Assembly: GCA_018400135.1 (NCBI GenBank)
Contig: JAGYNC010000004.1
Coordinates: forward strand, 1-33,454
Length of the DNA: 33,454 nucleotides
Reading direction: 5' to 3'
DNA from: Victivallaceae bacterium
GTDB lineage: Bacteria; Verrucomicrobiota; Lentisphaeria; Victivallales; Victivallaceae
The position numbers and the translations under genes were made by a program. The notes under the pieces were generated by a model. That model ran no database searches, was not told the DNA's origin, and was given only the letters and a program-made list of their open reading frames with translations. Below, piece by piece: positions 8,754 through 18,668 of this stretch. The first letter of the stretch is position 1; each line of letters begins with the position of its first letter.

Positions 8754-10232
8754 ATGTTTGACGCACTTGGCGATAAACTGCAAAATGTTTTTAAACGATT
8801 GCGTGGACAAGCCACCCTATCGGAATCCAATATTGCTGACGCCATGCGCGAAATCCGGCTGGCTCTGTTGGCGGCGGATGTTAATCTGAAAGTTGTCCGG
8901 GAATTTATTGAAAAAGTGCGCGACGATTGCCTTGGGCAGGAAGTCTTGCGCAGTGTTACTCCGGGACAGCAAGTAGTCAAGATCGTTAACGACCGTCTGG
9001 TGGAGTTAATGGGCGATGCCGCAGTGGCGCTCAACATCACGTCAAAACCCAGTGTGGTTATGTTGGTGGGGTTGCACGGTGGCGGGAAAACTACTTCCGC
9101 GGCGAAGCTTGCGTTGCGATTGAAAAAAGAGCGCAAAAAAGTAATGTTGGCGGCGGCTGATGTTTATCGTCCGGCAGCGATTGACCAACTTGAGATACTT
9201 GGCCGTGAAGTTGACGTACCGGTTTATGTGGAACGCGGCAATCAAAACGTGCCGCAAATTGCCGCAAATGCTTTGGAAGAAGCCAAGTATGAGCACACAG
9301 ATGTACTGATTATTGACACTGCCGGTAGATTACAAATTGATGAGGGGATGGTGCAGGAGTTGGTGCTGACAAGTCAGGCGGTACGAGCTGACGAAATTTT
9401 GTTAGTTGCGGATGCCGCACTTGGACAAGAAGCGGTTTCGGTTGCCGACCATTTTCACCAGGCGCTGGGATTGACCGGTGTCATTCTCACCAAACTTGAT
9501 GGCGATGCTCGCGGTGGAGCAGCGTTGTCGATCCGCAATGTTACCGGATGTCCGATAAAATTTATTGGGATCGGTGAAAAACTCACCGATTTGGAAGTGT
9601 TTTATCCTGATCGCATGGCATCGCGTATTCTCGGCATGGGTGATGTTGTGTCGCTGGTGGAAAAAGCGTCTGCCGAGATTGACGAAGATGAGGCTCGGCG
9701 GCTGCAAAAGAAAATGCAGAAGAATCAGTTTGATTTTAATGATTTTCTCGCGCAGCTTAAACAGATTACCAACCTCGGCGGTGCAGAATCGATTATGAAA
9801 ATGCTCCCCGGCGGGCGCGATCTCGGGAAGCTGAGCGAACAGCTTGATCCAAAGTATTTTTCCAGAATTGAAGCAATGATTTTATCTATGACGCCACGCG
9901 AACGCGCCACCCCTGACCTTATTGATTTTTCGCGTCGCAAGCGTATCGCTCGCGGCAGTGGCAACGCAGTTGAACAGGTTTCAGGACTAATTAATCAATT
10001 CAATCAAATGCGTAAAATGATGCGCAAGTCAGGAATGATGCGCAATTTGATGGGAGCTTTTGGCGGCGGAGGCGGGGCCCCGGATTTACCGATGTCTATG
10101 CCTCCCGGCATGAGTGGACTTGGCGGTATAGATGATGAAGGAGGAGTCTCAGCCAGAGAGCGCCAGAAAAGGCGACGTCTGGCCAAACTCAAAAAACAAC
10201 AAAAGAAAAAACAGCGCCGGAAAAAGAAATAG
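8754..10232 (+). CDS. ffh: Signal recognition particle GTPase Ffh
   Basis: 492 aa; N domain, G domain (LIIDTAGRLQIDE, TKLDGDARGG) and a Met-rich M domain with basic tail. Confidence 0.97.
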   Translation: MFDALGDKLQNVFKRLRGQATLSESNIADAMREIRLALLAADVNLKVVREFIEKVRDDCLGQEVLRSVTPGQQVVKIVNDRLVELMGDAAVALNITSKPSVVMLVGLHGGGKTTSAAKLALRLKKERKKVMLAAADVYRPAAIDQLEILGREVDVPVYVERGNQNVPQIAANALEEAKYEHTDVLIIDTAGRLQIDEGMVQELVLTSQAVRADEILLVADAALGQEAVSVADHFHQALGLTGVILTKLDGDARGGAALSIRNVTGCPIKFIGIGEKLTDLEVFYPDRMASRILGMGDVVSLVEKASAEIDEDEARRLQKKMQKNQFDFNDFLAQLKQITNLGGAESIMKMLPGGRDLGKLSEQLDPKYFSRIEAMILSMTPRERATPDLIDFSRRKRIARGSGNAVEQVSGLINQFNQMRKMMRKSGMMRNLMGAFGGGGGAPDLPMSMPPGMSGLGGIDDEGGVSARERQKRRRLAKLKKQQKKKQRRKKK

Positions 10233-10241
10233 TCATAATTT

Positions 10242-10273
10242 GTGCCGACGAAAAGCCCTTTTTCGTTCAGGCA
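10242..10273. repeat. Short hairpin repeat, copy A (GTGCCGACGAAAAG-CCC-TTTTTCGTTCAGGCAC)
   Basis: Near-palindromic; almost identical to 30207-30240. Confidence 0.7.
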
Positions 10274-10300
10274 CTAATTAACAATAAAGGAATATGTTAA

Positions 10301-11095
10301 ATGTTGACCCTTATAATAGCCATTTCCGCTGGCGTGATTGCCGGCTTATTGAGTGCTTTGGATTTGAATATTTACTGGAGCATTGCCAATGGTTTTATTG
10401 TTTTTGTGATCGTTCAGTTGCTCATTGGTTTACTGGTACGAAAGAAGGTTAATGCCATTAATAATCACATCCAGGATTTGATGACCCGCGCGCAAAACAA
10501 GATAAACCGCAAAATTCAGGTATTCCAGCATCGGCCGGGCGGTAATGCCAAGTCGGTTCAAAAAATGCTTGAAAAAGAACAGGCGGAAGCAGTGCGTGAG
10601 GCATTGCGGGAGAGTAAGGCAATGGAGCCTTTGTTCAAGTGGAATTTGTTGCTAAAAAAACAGATCAACACGATGCGGATGATGTTTTACTACCAAATTC
10701 GCGAGTTTGCCAAAGTTGACGCATTGTTGTCCGACTGTTTGATGCTTGATTCCCGGGCTGTCGCGTTCAAGCTGGCTAGAATGTACAAAAAGAATGATCC
10801 CGGAATTGAAAAGTTTTTCAAGAAAAAAGCACGCCGTGCCAAAGGCAATGATTGCGCATTGTTGTATGGCGCCTATTCCTGGATGCTGGTGCAACGCGGC
10901 GAAATTGACCGGGCTCTGGAATTGCTGACGCAGGCCCGCAAAAAAACCGATCACCAGACGATTGTGGATAACCGCGAAAAACTGGCAAATGGCAAAATTA
11001 AACTTTTTTCCAACGCCGGACTTGGCGAAATGTGGTATGCTCTCTATTTGGAGGAGCCGAAAATCAAGCAGCAACGCGTCCGCCAACGTTTCTAA
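10301..11095 (+). CDS. Hypothetical membrane protein with helical-repeat-like cytosolic region
   Basis: 264 aa; two N-terminal TM segments followed by an alpha-helical region; upstream AATAAAGGAATATGTTAA context. Confidence 0.7.
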   Translation: MLTLIIAISAGVIAGLLSALDLNIYWSIANGFIVFVIVQLLIGLLVRKKVNAINNHIQDLMTRAQNKINRKIQVFQHRPGGNAKSVQKMLEKEQAEAVREALRESKAMEPLFKWNLLLKKQINTMRMMFYYQIREFAKVDALLSDCLMLDSRAVAFKLARMYKKNDPGIEKFFKKKARRAKGNDCALLYGAYSWMLVQRGEIDRALELLTQARKKTDHQTIVDNREKLANGKIKLFSNAGLGEMWYALYLEEPKIKQQRVRQRF

Positions 11096-11107
11096 CTTAT
11101 AATTTCA

Positions 11108-13975
11108 ATGTTTGAAAATATTTCTATCAAAGGGGCATGGCAGCATAATCTGAAGGGTGTTGACGTGTCGTTGCCCCGCAATAAACTGTCGGTGATCACC
11201 GGCCTGAGTGGGTCCGGAAAATCATCTTTGGCGTTTGATACACTTTATGCTGAGGGACAACGCCGTTATGTGGAGAGTCTTTCCGCCTATGCCCGGCAGT
11301 TTCTGGATCGGCTACAGAAGCCGCAAGTTGAACACATTGAGGGACTCTCTCCGGCCATCGCGATAGAACAACGCTCCGCTGGCTCTAATCCACGCTCAAC
11401 GGTGGCGACAGTTACGGAAATCTATGACTACCTGCGCCTGCTCTACGCGCATATCGGCATTCCCCATTGTCCACAGTGTCGCAAAGAGTTGTATCCGCAG
11501 TCGGCGCAATCTATTGTTGATCGGATTATGACATTGCCATCCGGGCGACGTCTGATGTTACTGGCGCCACTGATTAATGGTCGTAAGGGTGAGCATCGCG
11601 AGATTTTGGACAAGATGAGGAGTGAGGGGTTTGTTCGGGGAAGAATAGATGGTGAATTTGTCGATTTGGATGAAGAGCAGATGCCCGAACTGGCAAAAAC
11701 CAAACGACATACTATTGAGGCAGTGATCGACCGTTTGGTCACCGGGGAATTGGATACAGCACGATTGACGGATTCCGTAGAGCTGGCGCTAAAGCAGAGT
11801 GAAGGCCTGGTGACGGTGTTGGTGGAAGAGCTGGATAATCCGGGTAAAAAATGGCAGGAAGAACAACACAGCGAACATCTTGCCTGTATTGATTGCGGGA
11901 TATCTTTTGGACAATTATTGCCGCGCAACTTCTCTTTTAACAGTCCACATGGCGCATGTCCTGAATGCCACGGACTCGGCGCGTTGCAGATTATGGATCC
12001 TGAAAAAGTGATTCCTGATGATTCGCTTTCAATTCGGCAGGGAGCTATTCCCGGCTGGCGCCGCGGGCCACGTCGTCTCATTATCTACTACAATATGCTC
12101 CTGCGTAAGCTGGCCGAACAATATAATTATCCGAAGATGTTGACGTGTCCGTTTCGTGACCTTCCAGAGAAGCTTAAACAGATTATTTTATTTGGCAGCG
12201 GTAAAGAAAATATCGAATTTGATTACCATATTCGTGGCCGACGATTACATTGGAGCAAACCATTCGAAGGAGTACTGGCAAACTTGCAGCGACGGATGCG
12301 TGAGACGGAGAGTGATGCGGTGCGCGAGCGGCTCCGCAAATATATGAGTCCGCTTACTTGTCCCGTATGTAAAGGAGCCAGATTAAATCCGGCGAGTTTG
12401 GCGGTAATAATTGGCGGCAAGGGAATTCACGACTTCAACGCCATGTCTGTAACGGACGCTTATGATTTCTGTGATAATCTGCAACTAGACACGGAAGCGG
12501 CACAAATTGCCGGCGATGTGCTCAAGGAAATAAAGTCTCGACTGGGATTCCTGAAAAACGTTGGCCTCGAATATTTGACTTTGAACCGCCAGAGTGGTTC
12601 TCTGTCCGGCGGCGAAGCACAACGCATCCGCTTGGCAACGCAATTGGGTTGTGGTTTGGTTGGTGTGCTTTATATCCTTGATGAACCAAGTATCGGTTTG
12701 CATCAACGGGATAACGATCGGTTGCTGACAACACTCGAAAGCCTGCGAGACATTGGGAATACGGTAATAGTGGTAGAACATGATCTTGATACCATCAGAC
12801 GCGCTGACCATGTGGTGGATCTGGGGCCGGGTGCCGGACGGCACGGCGGCGAAATTGTTGCAGCGGGAACGCCGAAAGAGGTGGAAAACACCGCCAGTTC
12901 GCTGACCGGACTCTATCTTTCCGGGAAGAAAAAAGTGCCGATGCCAGATAAACGGCAACGTGGCAACAAGCTCCGGCTGAGAATTCGTGGCGCGTCGCAT
13001 AACAATCTTAAAGACATAAATATTGCTATTCCGCTGGGAACTTTTTGTTGTGTAACCGGGGTTTCCGGTTCCGGCAAGAGTTCATTGGTAAATGAGGTGT
13101 TGGTGCGAGCGCTCAATAAACATTTTGGGATTCAAAACTTGCCGCCGGGTAACTGTCGGGAAATTAAAGGGTTAGACCTAATTGACAAAGCTATTGTTAT
13201 TGATCAGAGTCCGATTGGCCGGACGCCGCGTTCCAATCCCGCTACCTATACTGATGCCTTTGGCTATATCCGCAAGCTATTTTCAGAATTGCCCGCCTCC
13301 AAAGTACGCGGCTACAAGCCGGGCCGGTTCAGTTTTAATATCAAAGGCGGGCGCTGTGAAGATTGTCGGGGGGACGGTATAAAAAAAATCGAAATGCAGT
13401 TTTTATCTGACGTTTACGTCGAATGCTCAACCTGCAATGGACTTAGGTTTAATCGGGAAACGCTGAATATTCGTTATAAAAAACAAAATATCGCCGACGT
13501 ATTGGAGATGACGGTGAATCAAGCGGTAGAATTTTTCAGCGCCATTCCTCCGCTTTACCGCAAGCTCAAGACGCTGCAGGATGTCGGACTCGGCTATATC
13601 CATTTGGGGCAGTCTGCCACTACTTTGTCCGGGGGCGAAGCACAACGGGTGAAGCTCGCCACCGAACTCTCACGTGCTCCCCGCGGCCATACTCTCTACA
13701 TCCTTGACGAACCCACCACCGGTTTACATCTCGCGGATATTGAACAGCTTCTCAAAGTATTGTTAAAGCTCCGTGACCTTGGTAACACGGTGTTGGTTAT
13801 TGAACACAATCTGGATGTGATTAAGACTGCTGACTATATTATTGATCTGGGGCCCGAAGGCGGCGATGCTGGTGGTTATGTCATTGCCACCGGCACCCCT
13901 GAGAAAATTGCTGCTTGCTCGCACTCATATACCGGGCAATATCTCAAATCATATCTGACACCGCCCTCACTATAA
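11108..13975 (+). CDS. uvrA: Excinuclease ABC subunit A
   Basis: 955 aa; GLSGSGKSSLAFDTLYAEGQRRYVESLSAYARQFL, two ABC signatures (SLSGGEAQRIRLA, TLSGGEAQRVKLA) and zinc-binding CxxC motifs. Confidence 0.98.
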   Translation: MFENISIKGAWQHNLKGVDVSLPRNKLSVITGLSGSGKSSLAFDTLYAEGQRRYVESLSAYARQFLDRLQKPQVEHIEGLSPAIAIEQRSAGSNPRSTVATVTEIYDYLRLLYAHIGIPHCPQCRKELYPQSAQSIVDRIMTLPSGRRLMLLAPLINGRKGEHREILDKMRSEGFVRGRIDGEFVDLDEEQMPELAKTKRHTIEAVIDRLVTGELDTARLTDSVELALKQSEGLVTVLVEELDNPGKKWQEEQHSEHLACIDCGISFGQLLPRNFSFNSPHGACPECHGLGALQIMDPEKVIPDDSLSIRQGAIPGWRRGPRRLIIYYNMLLRKLAEQYNYPKMLTCPFRDLPEKLKQIILFGSGKENIEFDYHIRGRRLHWSKPFEGVLANLQRRMRETESDAVRERLRKYMSPLTCPVCKGARLNPASLAVIIGGKGIHDFNAMSVTDAYDFCDNLQLDTEAAQIAGDVLKEIKSRLGFLKNVGLEYLTLNRQSGSLSGGEAQRIRLATQLGCGLVGVLYILDEPSIGLHQRDNDRLLTTLESLRDIGNTVIVVEHDLDTIRRADHVVDLGPGAGRHGGEIVAAGTPKEVENTASSLTGLYLSGKKKVPMPDKRQRGNKLRLRIRGASHNNLKDINIAIPLGTFCCVTGVSGSGKSSLVNEVLVRALNKHFGIQNLPPGNCREIKGLDLIDKAIVIDQSPIGRTPRSNPATYTDAFGYIRKLFSELPASKVRGYKPGRFSFNIKGGRCEDCRGDGIKKIEMQFLSDVYVECSTCNGLRFNRETLNIRYKKQNIADVLEMTVNQAVEFFSAIPPLYRKLKTLQDVGLGYIHLGQSATTLSGGEAQRVKLATELSRAPRGHTLYILDEPTTGLHLADIEQLLKVLLKLRDLGNTVLVIEHNLDVIKTADYIIDLGPEGGDAGGYVIATGTPEKIAACSHSYTGQYLKSYLTPPSL

Positions 13976-15514
13976 CGAATACAAGTGCTTGCCGTTTACC
14001 CACACCTGATTAATGCCGACAGCCGGTTGATGCGGCGATTTAAAATCGGCCTGATCCAGAAAAATATCGGGTTCAAACAATACCAAATCCGCCCAATTCC
14101 CGGGTTTGATTGTGCCGCGTCGCGGCAAATTGAAGATGGCTGCCGACTGTCCGGTGAGTTTGTAGATAATTTGTTCCAGCGACATTCCCGATTCACTCAA
14201 CCCACGTATGAATCGTGGGAAAGAGCCGAATCCGCGGGGATGTCCACGTCCAAATGAATAATGCGCGGGCAACGCACTTTCGTCACTGCCGCAGACAGTG
14301 AACGGAGCCTGAATAATTTGCTTCATATTAGCTTCGGACATACCATGGAATGCCGCACGGGCGGAAAGGGTAGACTCTCGTAATATTTCCGCGCAAGTAA
14401 GGTGCGGTGGCTGTCCGGTAATCGCGGCAATGTGATCGAAGGTTTTGCCGAACAATGTCTGTCGGTGTGGAGCGCCGCTCACCAGCCGAATGTTTTCCCA
14501 GCGTCCAGGCAAGAGTTGCGCCAAAGCGGCGACTACCGCCTCGAAGTGGTGGTTGTCCCGGAGTTGACGATCTAGCGATGAATCGTCCAGATCACAGTAT
14601 GGCTCCGGCAAAATCATGCTGAGTTGAGTCATTGACTCAACATAAGGATAGCGATCTGCGGTTACACATAGTCCGTCGCACTGTTGAGCTTGCTTAATCA
14701 ACCCGAATACCCGGTCAAGTTTGTGCCAATTGGCTTCACCGGAAGTTTTGAGGTGACTGATGTGAACCTTGTGTTGGTTGGATTGTTTGGCCGAATTAAA
14801 CGCTTCAGCCAAAGCGTTTTCAAGCGAGTTCCCTTCACTGCGCAAATGAAAGGAACAAGGATGATCGCGTCCCGGCAATGCCATTCTTAGCATCGCCAAT
14901 TCGTTTTGATCAGCGAATTTTCCCGGCACATAAGGCAATCCGAAAGAGAGTCCGATTGCACCATCAGCTATGCTTGCCGCGAGTAACTGTTGCATGGCTG
15001 CCAACTCAGAGGTAGTTGCCGGACGTGGTGTGTCGTAACCAATGACCGCTGCACGCAGAGTATTGTGTCCAACCAATGGAAAGATGTTGACTGCTGGTTG
15101 GCGACGTTCAACTTCCCGTAAATACCCGGAACATGAGTTCCAGGTCAAATCAATTTGATAATGTCCCCATAGTTCCTGCAAATGCCCACGATTGAGATCG
15201 GTAAGTGGAAATGGCGACAAGCCGCAATTCCCGATGATTTCGGTAGTTACGCCCTGTGAAATTTTACCGAATGCCTCAGGCGCCGCCAGAATTGACAAAT
15301 CCGAATGAGAATGCACGTCAATAAAACCGGGAGCCAAAGTCAACCCGGCAGCATTAATTATTTCTCCGGCACTGGTTGCGGCGATATTTTGTTCCACAGC
15401 AACAATAACACCTTCGCTGAGTAGCACATCTCCGTAATATTCGGGAGCGCCGGTGCCGTCGATAATTCTGGCGTCTTTAAATAGAGTTTTTAAATGTTTT
15501 AAACATCCTGACAT
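13970..15514 (-). CDS. N-acyl-D-amino-acid deacylase family amidohydrolase
   Basis: FIDVHSHSDLSILAAPEAFGKISQGVTTEIIGNCGLSPFPL, GAIGLSFGLPYVPG and SDESALPAHYSFGRGHPRGFGSFPRFI motifs. Confidence 0.9.
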   Translation of the reverse strand: MSGCLKHLKTLFKDARIIDGTGAPEYYGDVLLSEGVIVAVEQNIAATSAGEIINAAGLTLAPGFIDVHSHSDLSILAAPEAFGKISQGVTTEIIGNCGLSPFPLTDLNRGHLQELWGHYQIDLTWNSCSGYLREVERRQPAVNIFPLVGHNTLRAAVIGYDTPRPATTSELAAMQQLLAASIADGAIGLSFGLPYVPGKFADQNELAMLRMALPGRDHPCSFHLRSEGNSLENALAEAFNSAKQSNQHKVHISHLKTSGEANWHKLDRVFGLIKQAQQCDGLCVTADRYPYVESMTQLSMILPEPYCDLDDSSLDRQLRDNHHFEAVVAALAQLLPGRWENIRLVSGAPHRQTLFGKTFDHIAAITGQPPHLTCAEILRESTLSARAAFHGMSEANMKQIIQAPFTVCGSDESALPAHYSFGRGHPRGFGSFPRFIRGLSESGMSLEQIIYKLTGQSAAIFNLPRRGTIKPGNWADLVLFEPDIFLDQADFKSPHQPAVGINQVWVNGKHLYSL

Positions 15515-15908
15515 TTTATCATTCTAAATTAAGCAGTTGGCCGCATTTGCCGTCGATCCCAGGACGCGAGACACAACTGTAATAACTAGACCGTGCTCGA
15601 AAAGGTTTCGCGATGTTTTTTGTTTCAGATTTCGAACTTAGGATTTTGGATTTGGGTTGCGGGCAAGGCCCGTGTCGCCATAATTTTATATACATCGGAA
15701 ACTTCCAAATACAATCCGGAACCCTGGATATAAAATTGATATTCGATGCGTTATGACTATATTACGGACGACTTTAGGGATTCAATGCGGTTGATGTGGA
15801 TTTTTTTATCAATGCAGCCACGGGTTCAGGATAAAAAGTATTTTCGTTCATGCGCAAAATATAATGAACTTTTCACTGGCTTAAATGTCTAAACGAAAAT
15901 AAGAGCTC

Positions 15909-16508
15909 ATGAGTTTTAAACGATTAAGTGATAAAGAACTGGTTGCAGTGTTTCAGACCGGAAACATTGCCGCGTTCGATGAAATCATTGATCGGCATGC
16001 GTTGAAAATATATCATACCGCATTCGGCTTGCTGTCAAATCATCACGATGCGGAAGAAGTGGCACAGGATGCTCTGGTACGAGCATTTCGAGCACTTAAC
16101 AAGTTTCGTCGTGATTCCAGTTTGACCACCTGGCTACATCGAATTACGGTTAATCTCGCCAGAAATAAATATCACTGGAATCGACGGCGCGGCTCAGAGC
16201 GTAATGTTAGTTTGTTGCGGGATGATCGCAATTTGTCTGATGACAACCAGGAAGAAATGGCACTTCCGGACGACTCTCTCGGGCCGGAGAGAACAATTGC
16301 CGGCCTTGAAACTAGTATGGTTGTCAAGAAAGGATTGGAGCGGCTGCCGTCTCCATTGCGGGAAACAGTGATGTTGCGACTGGTTCACGACATGCCGTAT
16401 GAACAGATTGCTGACGCGCTTGATTGCAAAATTGGAACCGTTAAATCGCGCATTGCCCGGGGACGAGAAATTCTCAGAGAGGTTTTGCGGGAACACGAAA
16501 TATTGTAA
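15909..16508 (+). CDS. ECF-type RNA polymerase sigma factor
   Basis: 199 aa; sigma region 2 (DAEEVAQDALVRAFRALNKFRRDSSLTTWLHRITVN) and region 4 (LPSPLRETVMLRLVHDMPYEQIADALDCKIGTVKSRIARGREIL). Confidence 0.94.
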   Translation: MSFKRLSDKELVAVFQTGNIAAFDEIIDRHALKIYHTAFGLLSNHHDAEEVAQDALVRAFRALNKFRRDSSLTTWLHRITVNLARNKYHWNRRRGSERNVSLLRDDRNLSDDNQEEMALPDDSLGPERTIAGLETSMVVKKGLERLPSPLRETVMLRLVHDMPYEQIADALDCKIGTVKSRIARGREILREVLREHEIL

Positions 16509-16570
16509 TTTTCAACCAACTTATTACAAGCAAAAACCAGTCAATTTATCACGGATTCAAGGTTAAAATA

Positions 16571-17473
16571 ATGCAACTATCACAATCACATTCTGAAAAA
16601 TCATGTCCGGGATTTGCCGAGTTAAGCTCGGCTATGGATCAGGTCGAACCCGAATTCGGTCGCTGGAGCGACCATTGTCAGTCATGTTCTGCTTGCCGCA
16701 AAATTCTAAAAGATATGCAAATGACAGATGCCGCGGTGAAAAATTGTATTGAATTTGAATCTTCCAAAGCCGGCCCTATCACTGCCGCTATAAAGCGTGA
16801 ATTCTACCGTAAAATTGAGTTGGAACAACGCAAAAAATGTCATTCGCGTTCAAACGCAAAACTGGCGCTGCAACTGGCGGCCGCGTTGATGATTTGTTGC
16901 ACGGTAATCTTTTGGGCGTTGCGTGGAACAATTTATTCTACGCCGCCTTCAGTTAGCCAGTCCTCAACTTCTTCCATTGACTTGGACGATTTCCCTTATT
17001 ATTCGAACGCGGAAGTTGATCAGGATAATCTGCCCCGGAAAACGTTCAGCGAAAACACGGTAACGTTACATGACTTCATGCCCGCCGGTTATGGCAGCGA
17101 CCCGGTTTTTATAGATCACGCTTTCAATCAGGCAAAGAAAAAAGCTGTCCCGGCAGATATAGCCGGTGTGGTTAACCACGTCTGGATTGTCAAAGATCTG
17201 AACACGATGGGAGAGGAATTATCTCATTTGGAATCAAAGATAGAGGGGCGGCACGCACTTGACATTAAATGTGGTCTCGACGAAGTAACACTGACCGGAA
17301 AAATAAGCAAATTGCATTTAGTCAAATTGGTAAAATTACTCCATGATTCTGGTTTTGAACTAATTTCCCCTCAATCACCTCAACCCGAGGAAACTCTCTT
17401 CAGAGGAGAACCTTCAACGCAAGTGTACTATTCTTCGTGTTTTGTCACTGTTGATTCTCCTCCGAATCCGTGA
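16571..17473 (+). CDS. Putative membrane anti-sigma factor
   Basis: Directly downstream of the ECF sigma gene; N-terminal HCQSCSAC cysteine motif and one TM segment (LALQLAAALMICCTVIFWALRG). Confidence 0.65.
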   Translation: MQLSQSHSEKSCPGFAELSSAMDQVEPEFGRWSDHCQSCSACRKILKDMQMTDAAVKNCIEFESSKAGPITAAIKREFYRKIELEQRKKCHSRSNAKLALQLAAALMICCTVIFWALRGTIYSTPPSVSQSSTSSIDLDDFPYYSNAEVDQDNLPRKTFSENTVTLHDFMPAGYGSDPVFIDHAFNQAKKKAVPADIAGVVNHVWIVKDLNTMGEELSHLESKIEGRHALDIKCGLDEVTLTGKISKLHLVKLVKLLHDSGFELISPQSPQPEETLFRGEPSTQVYYSSCFVTVDSPPNP

Positions 17474-17478
17474 GAAAT

Positions 17479-17973
17479 TCAAGACAATTTACTTTTCGGA
17501 GAAATTCCGATATCCCGACAATAAAGGTACAAGGCTCGCGGTGAAATTTTCGCGTCCTTGGCAGCCTCCAATACATTGCCGTTGTATTTTTCGAGCAATC
17601 TGCCAAAATAGTTCGCGGCACAGTTTCTTATTTCCCGCTTTCTGAATTCTTTCCACGACAAGGTATTGCCGTTAACTGAAATTGCCGGCGCATCCTCGCA
17701 TCTATTTGATGATTCCAGTATTTCTTCAGGTAAATCAACAGGATTTATTGTTGCGTTGCCGCAATTACTCTTACATTGATCTCAATGGGTTTTTCGCCGC
17801 CCAGGCGTTGAAAACGCTTTTCCTGCAGTACGCGTAACAGTTTTGCCTGTAATTGAAACGACATGTCGCCAATTTCATCAAGGAAAATTGTTCCCCGGTG
17901 CGCCAACTCAAAAACTCCCTTTCTGAGCCGCTCGGCTCCGGTAAAAGCGCCTTTCTCGTAACCAAAAATTCAT
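17479..17973 (-). pseudogene. Remnant of a sigma-54-dependent (NtrC-family) transcriptional activator
   Basis: Minus strand reads [73 protein letters not shown], then in a different frame NPVDLPEEILESSNRCEDAPAISVNGNTLSWKEFRKREIRNCAANYFGRLLEKYNGNVLEAAKDAKISPRALYLYCRDIGISPKSKLS*. The N-terminal region with Walker A and the middle of the AAA+ domain are missing. Confidence 0.88.
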
Positions 17974-17988
17974 AAAGGAGCCCATTAA

Positions 17989-18363
17989 ATGAAAAAGTTG
18001 TTCACCGTGTTATTAACCGTATTATTGGCTGGGATTGGTTTTGTTGCAACGGCTGAAGAAGTAACAGACTCTGATTGGGAATCTGTAGTCGGCGTAGTTA
18101 AAACAGTAAAAGATGACAATGGCAAAATTACGTCAATAAAATTAGTCATTGAAAGCATAGATGAAGATGACAACGAAGTCCTGATTGTGGCTGATGTTAA
18201 GCTTGACGAACAAAGCTTGAAATTGGCTCAGGTTGAAGGGAAAAAAGTTGAAGTTCATGGCATTGTAAAAGATGTTGGCAATGAAGATCAGGAAAAACTG
18301 GAAATAACCGTGAAAAAGTTTTCTCTGGTAAAACAGGCAGAATTGGACGAAGAAGAAGAGTAA
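17989..18363 (+). CDS. Small exported acidic protein of unknown function
   Basis: Signal peptide MKKLFTVLLTVLLAGIGFVATAEE; RBS AAAGGAG; acidic tail; followed by a terminator. Confidence 0.75.
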   Translation: MKKLFTVLLTVLLAGIGFVATAEEVTDSDWESVVGVVKTVKDDNGKITSIKLVIESIDEDDNEVLIVADVKLDEQSLKLAQVEGKKVEVHGIVKDVGNEDQEKLEITVKKFSLVKQAELDEEEE

Positions 18364-18383
18364 CTAAACTATTATCATTTCAG

Positions 18384-18414
18384 CCCGGCTTCCGATAAGG
18401 AGGCCGGGTTTTTT
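18384..18414 (+). terminator. Rho-independent terminator
   Basis: CCCGGCTTCC-GATAA-GGAGGCCGGG followed by TTTTTT, 20 nt after the stop codon. Confidence 0.9.
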
Positions 18415-18448
18415 ATTGTAATGCCTCTCTTAACCCTGATTTGTCGTG

Positions 18449-18478
18449 ATCGCTATCGAAATCGCTATCGGGATCGTG
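18449..18478. repeat. Hexamer tandem repeat ATCGNN x5
   Basis: ATCGCT ATCGAA ATCGCT ATCGGG ATCGTG. Confidence 0.75.
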
Positions 18479-18668
18479 CACAAAAACAAAGAATCGATCC
18501 CGATTTTGATACGGGAAGAGTGAGGTCTTTCTTTTTATTACAAGCTACGCGAATACCATATTTGCTCCTGCTTGCTTTTGGCGCAATATTGTGTTAAAGT
18601 AACAGCAAGTTGCCTAAATATAGATGGTTACGTAGCCAGACCAAGTGAGACAATCCCGGAGGAGTTCC

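Noticed and set aside
11443-12081. 212 aa minus-strand ORF inside uvrA
   Set aside because: Antisense shadow of a highly conserved gene; composition not protein-like.
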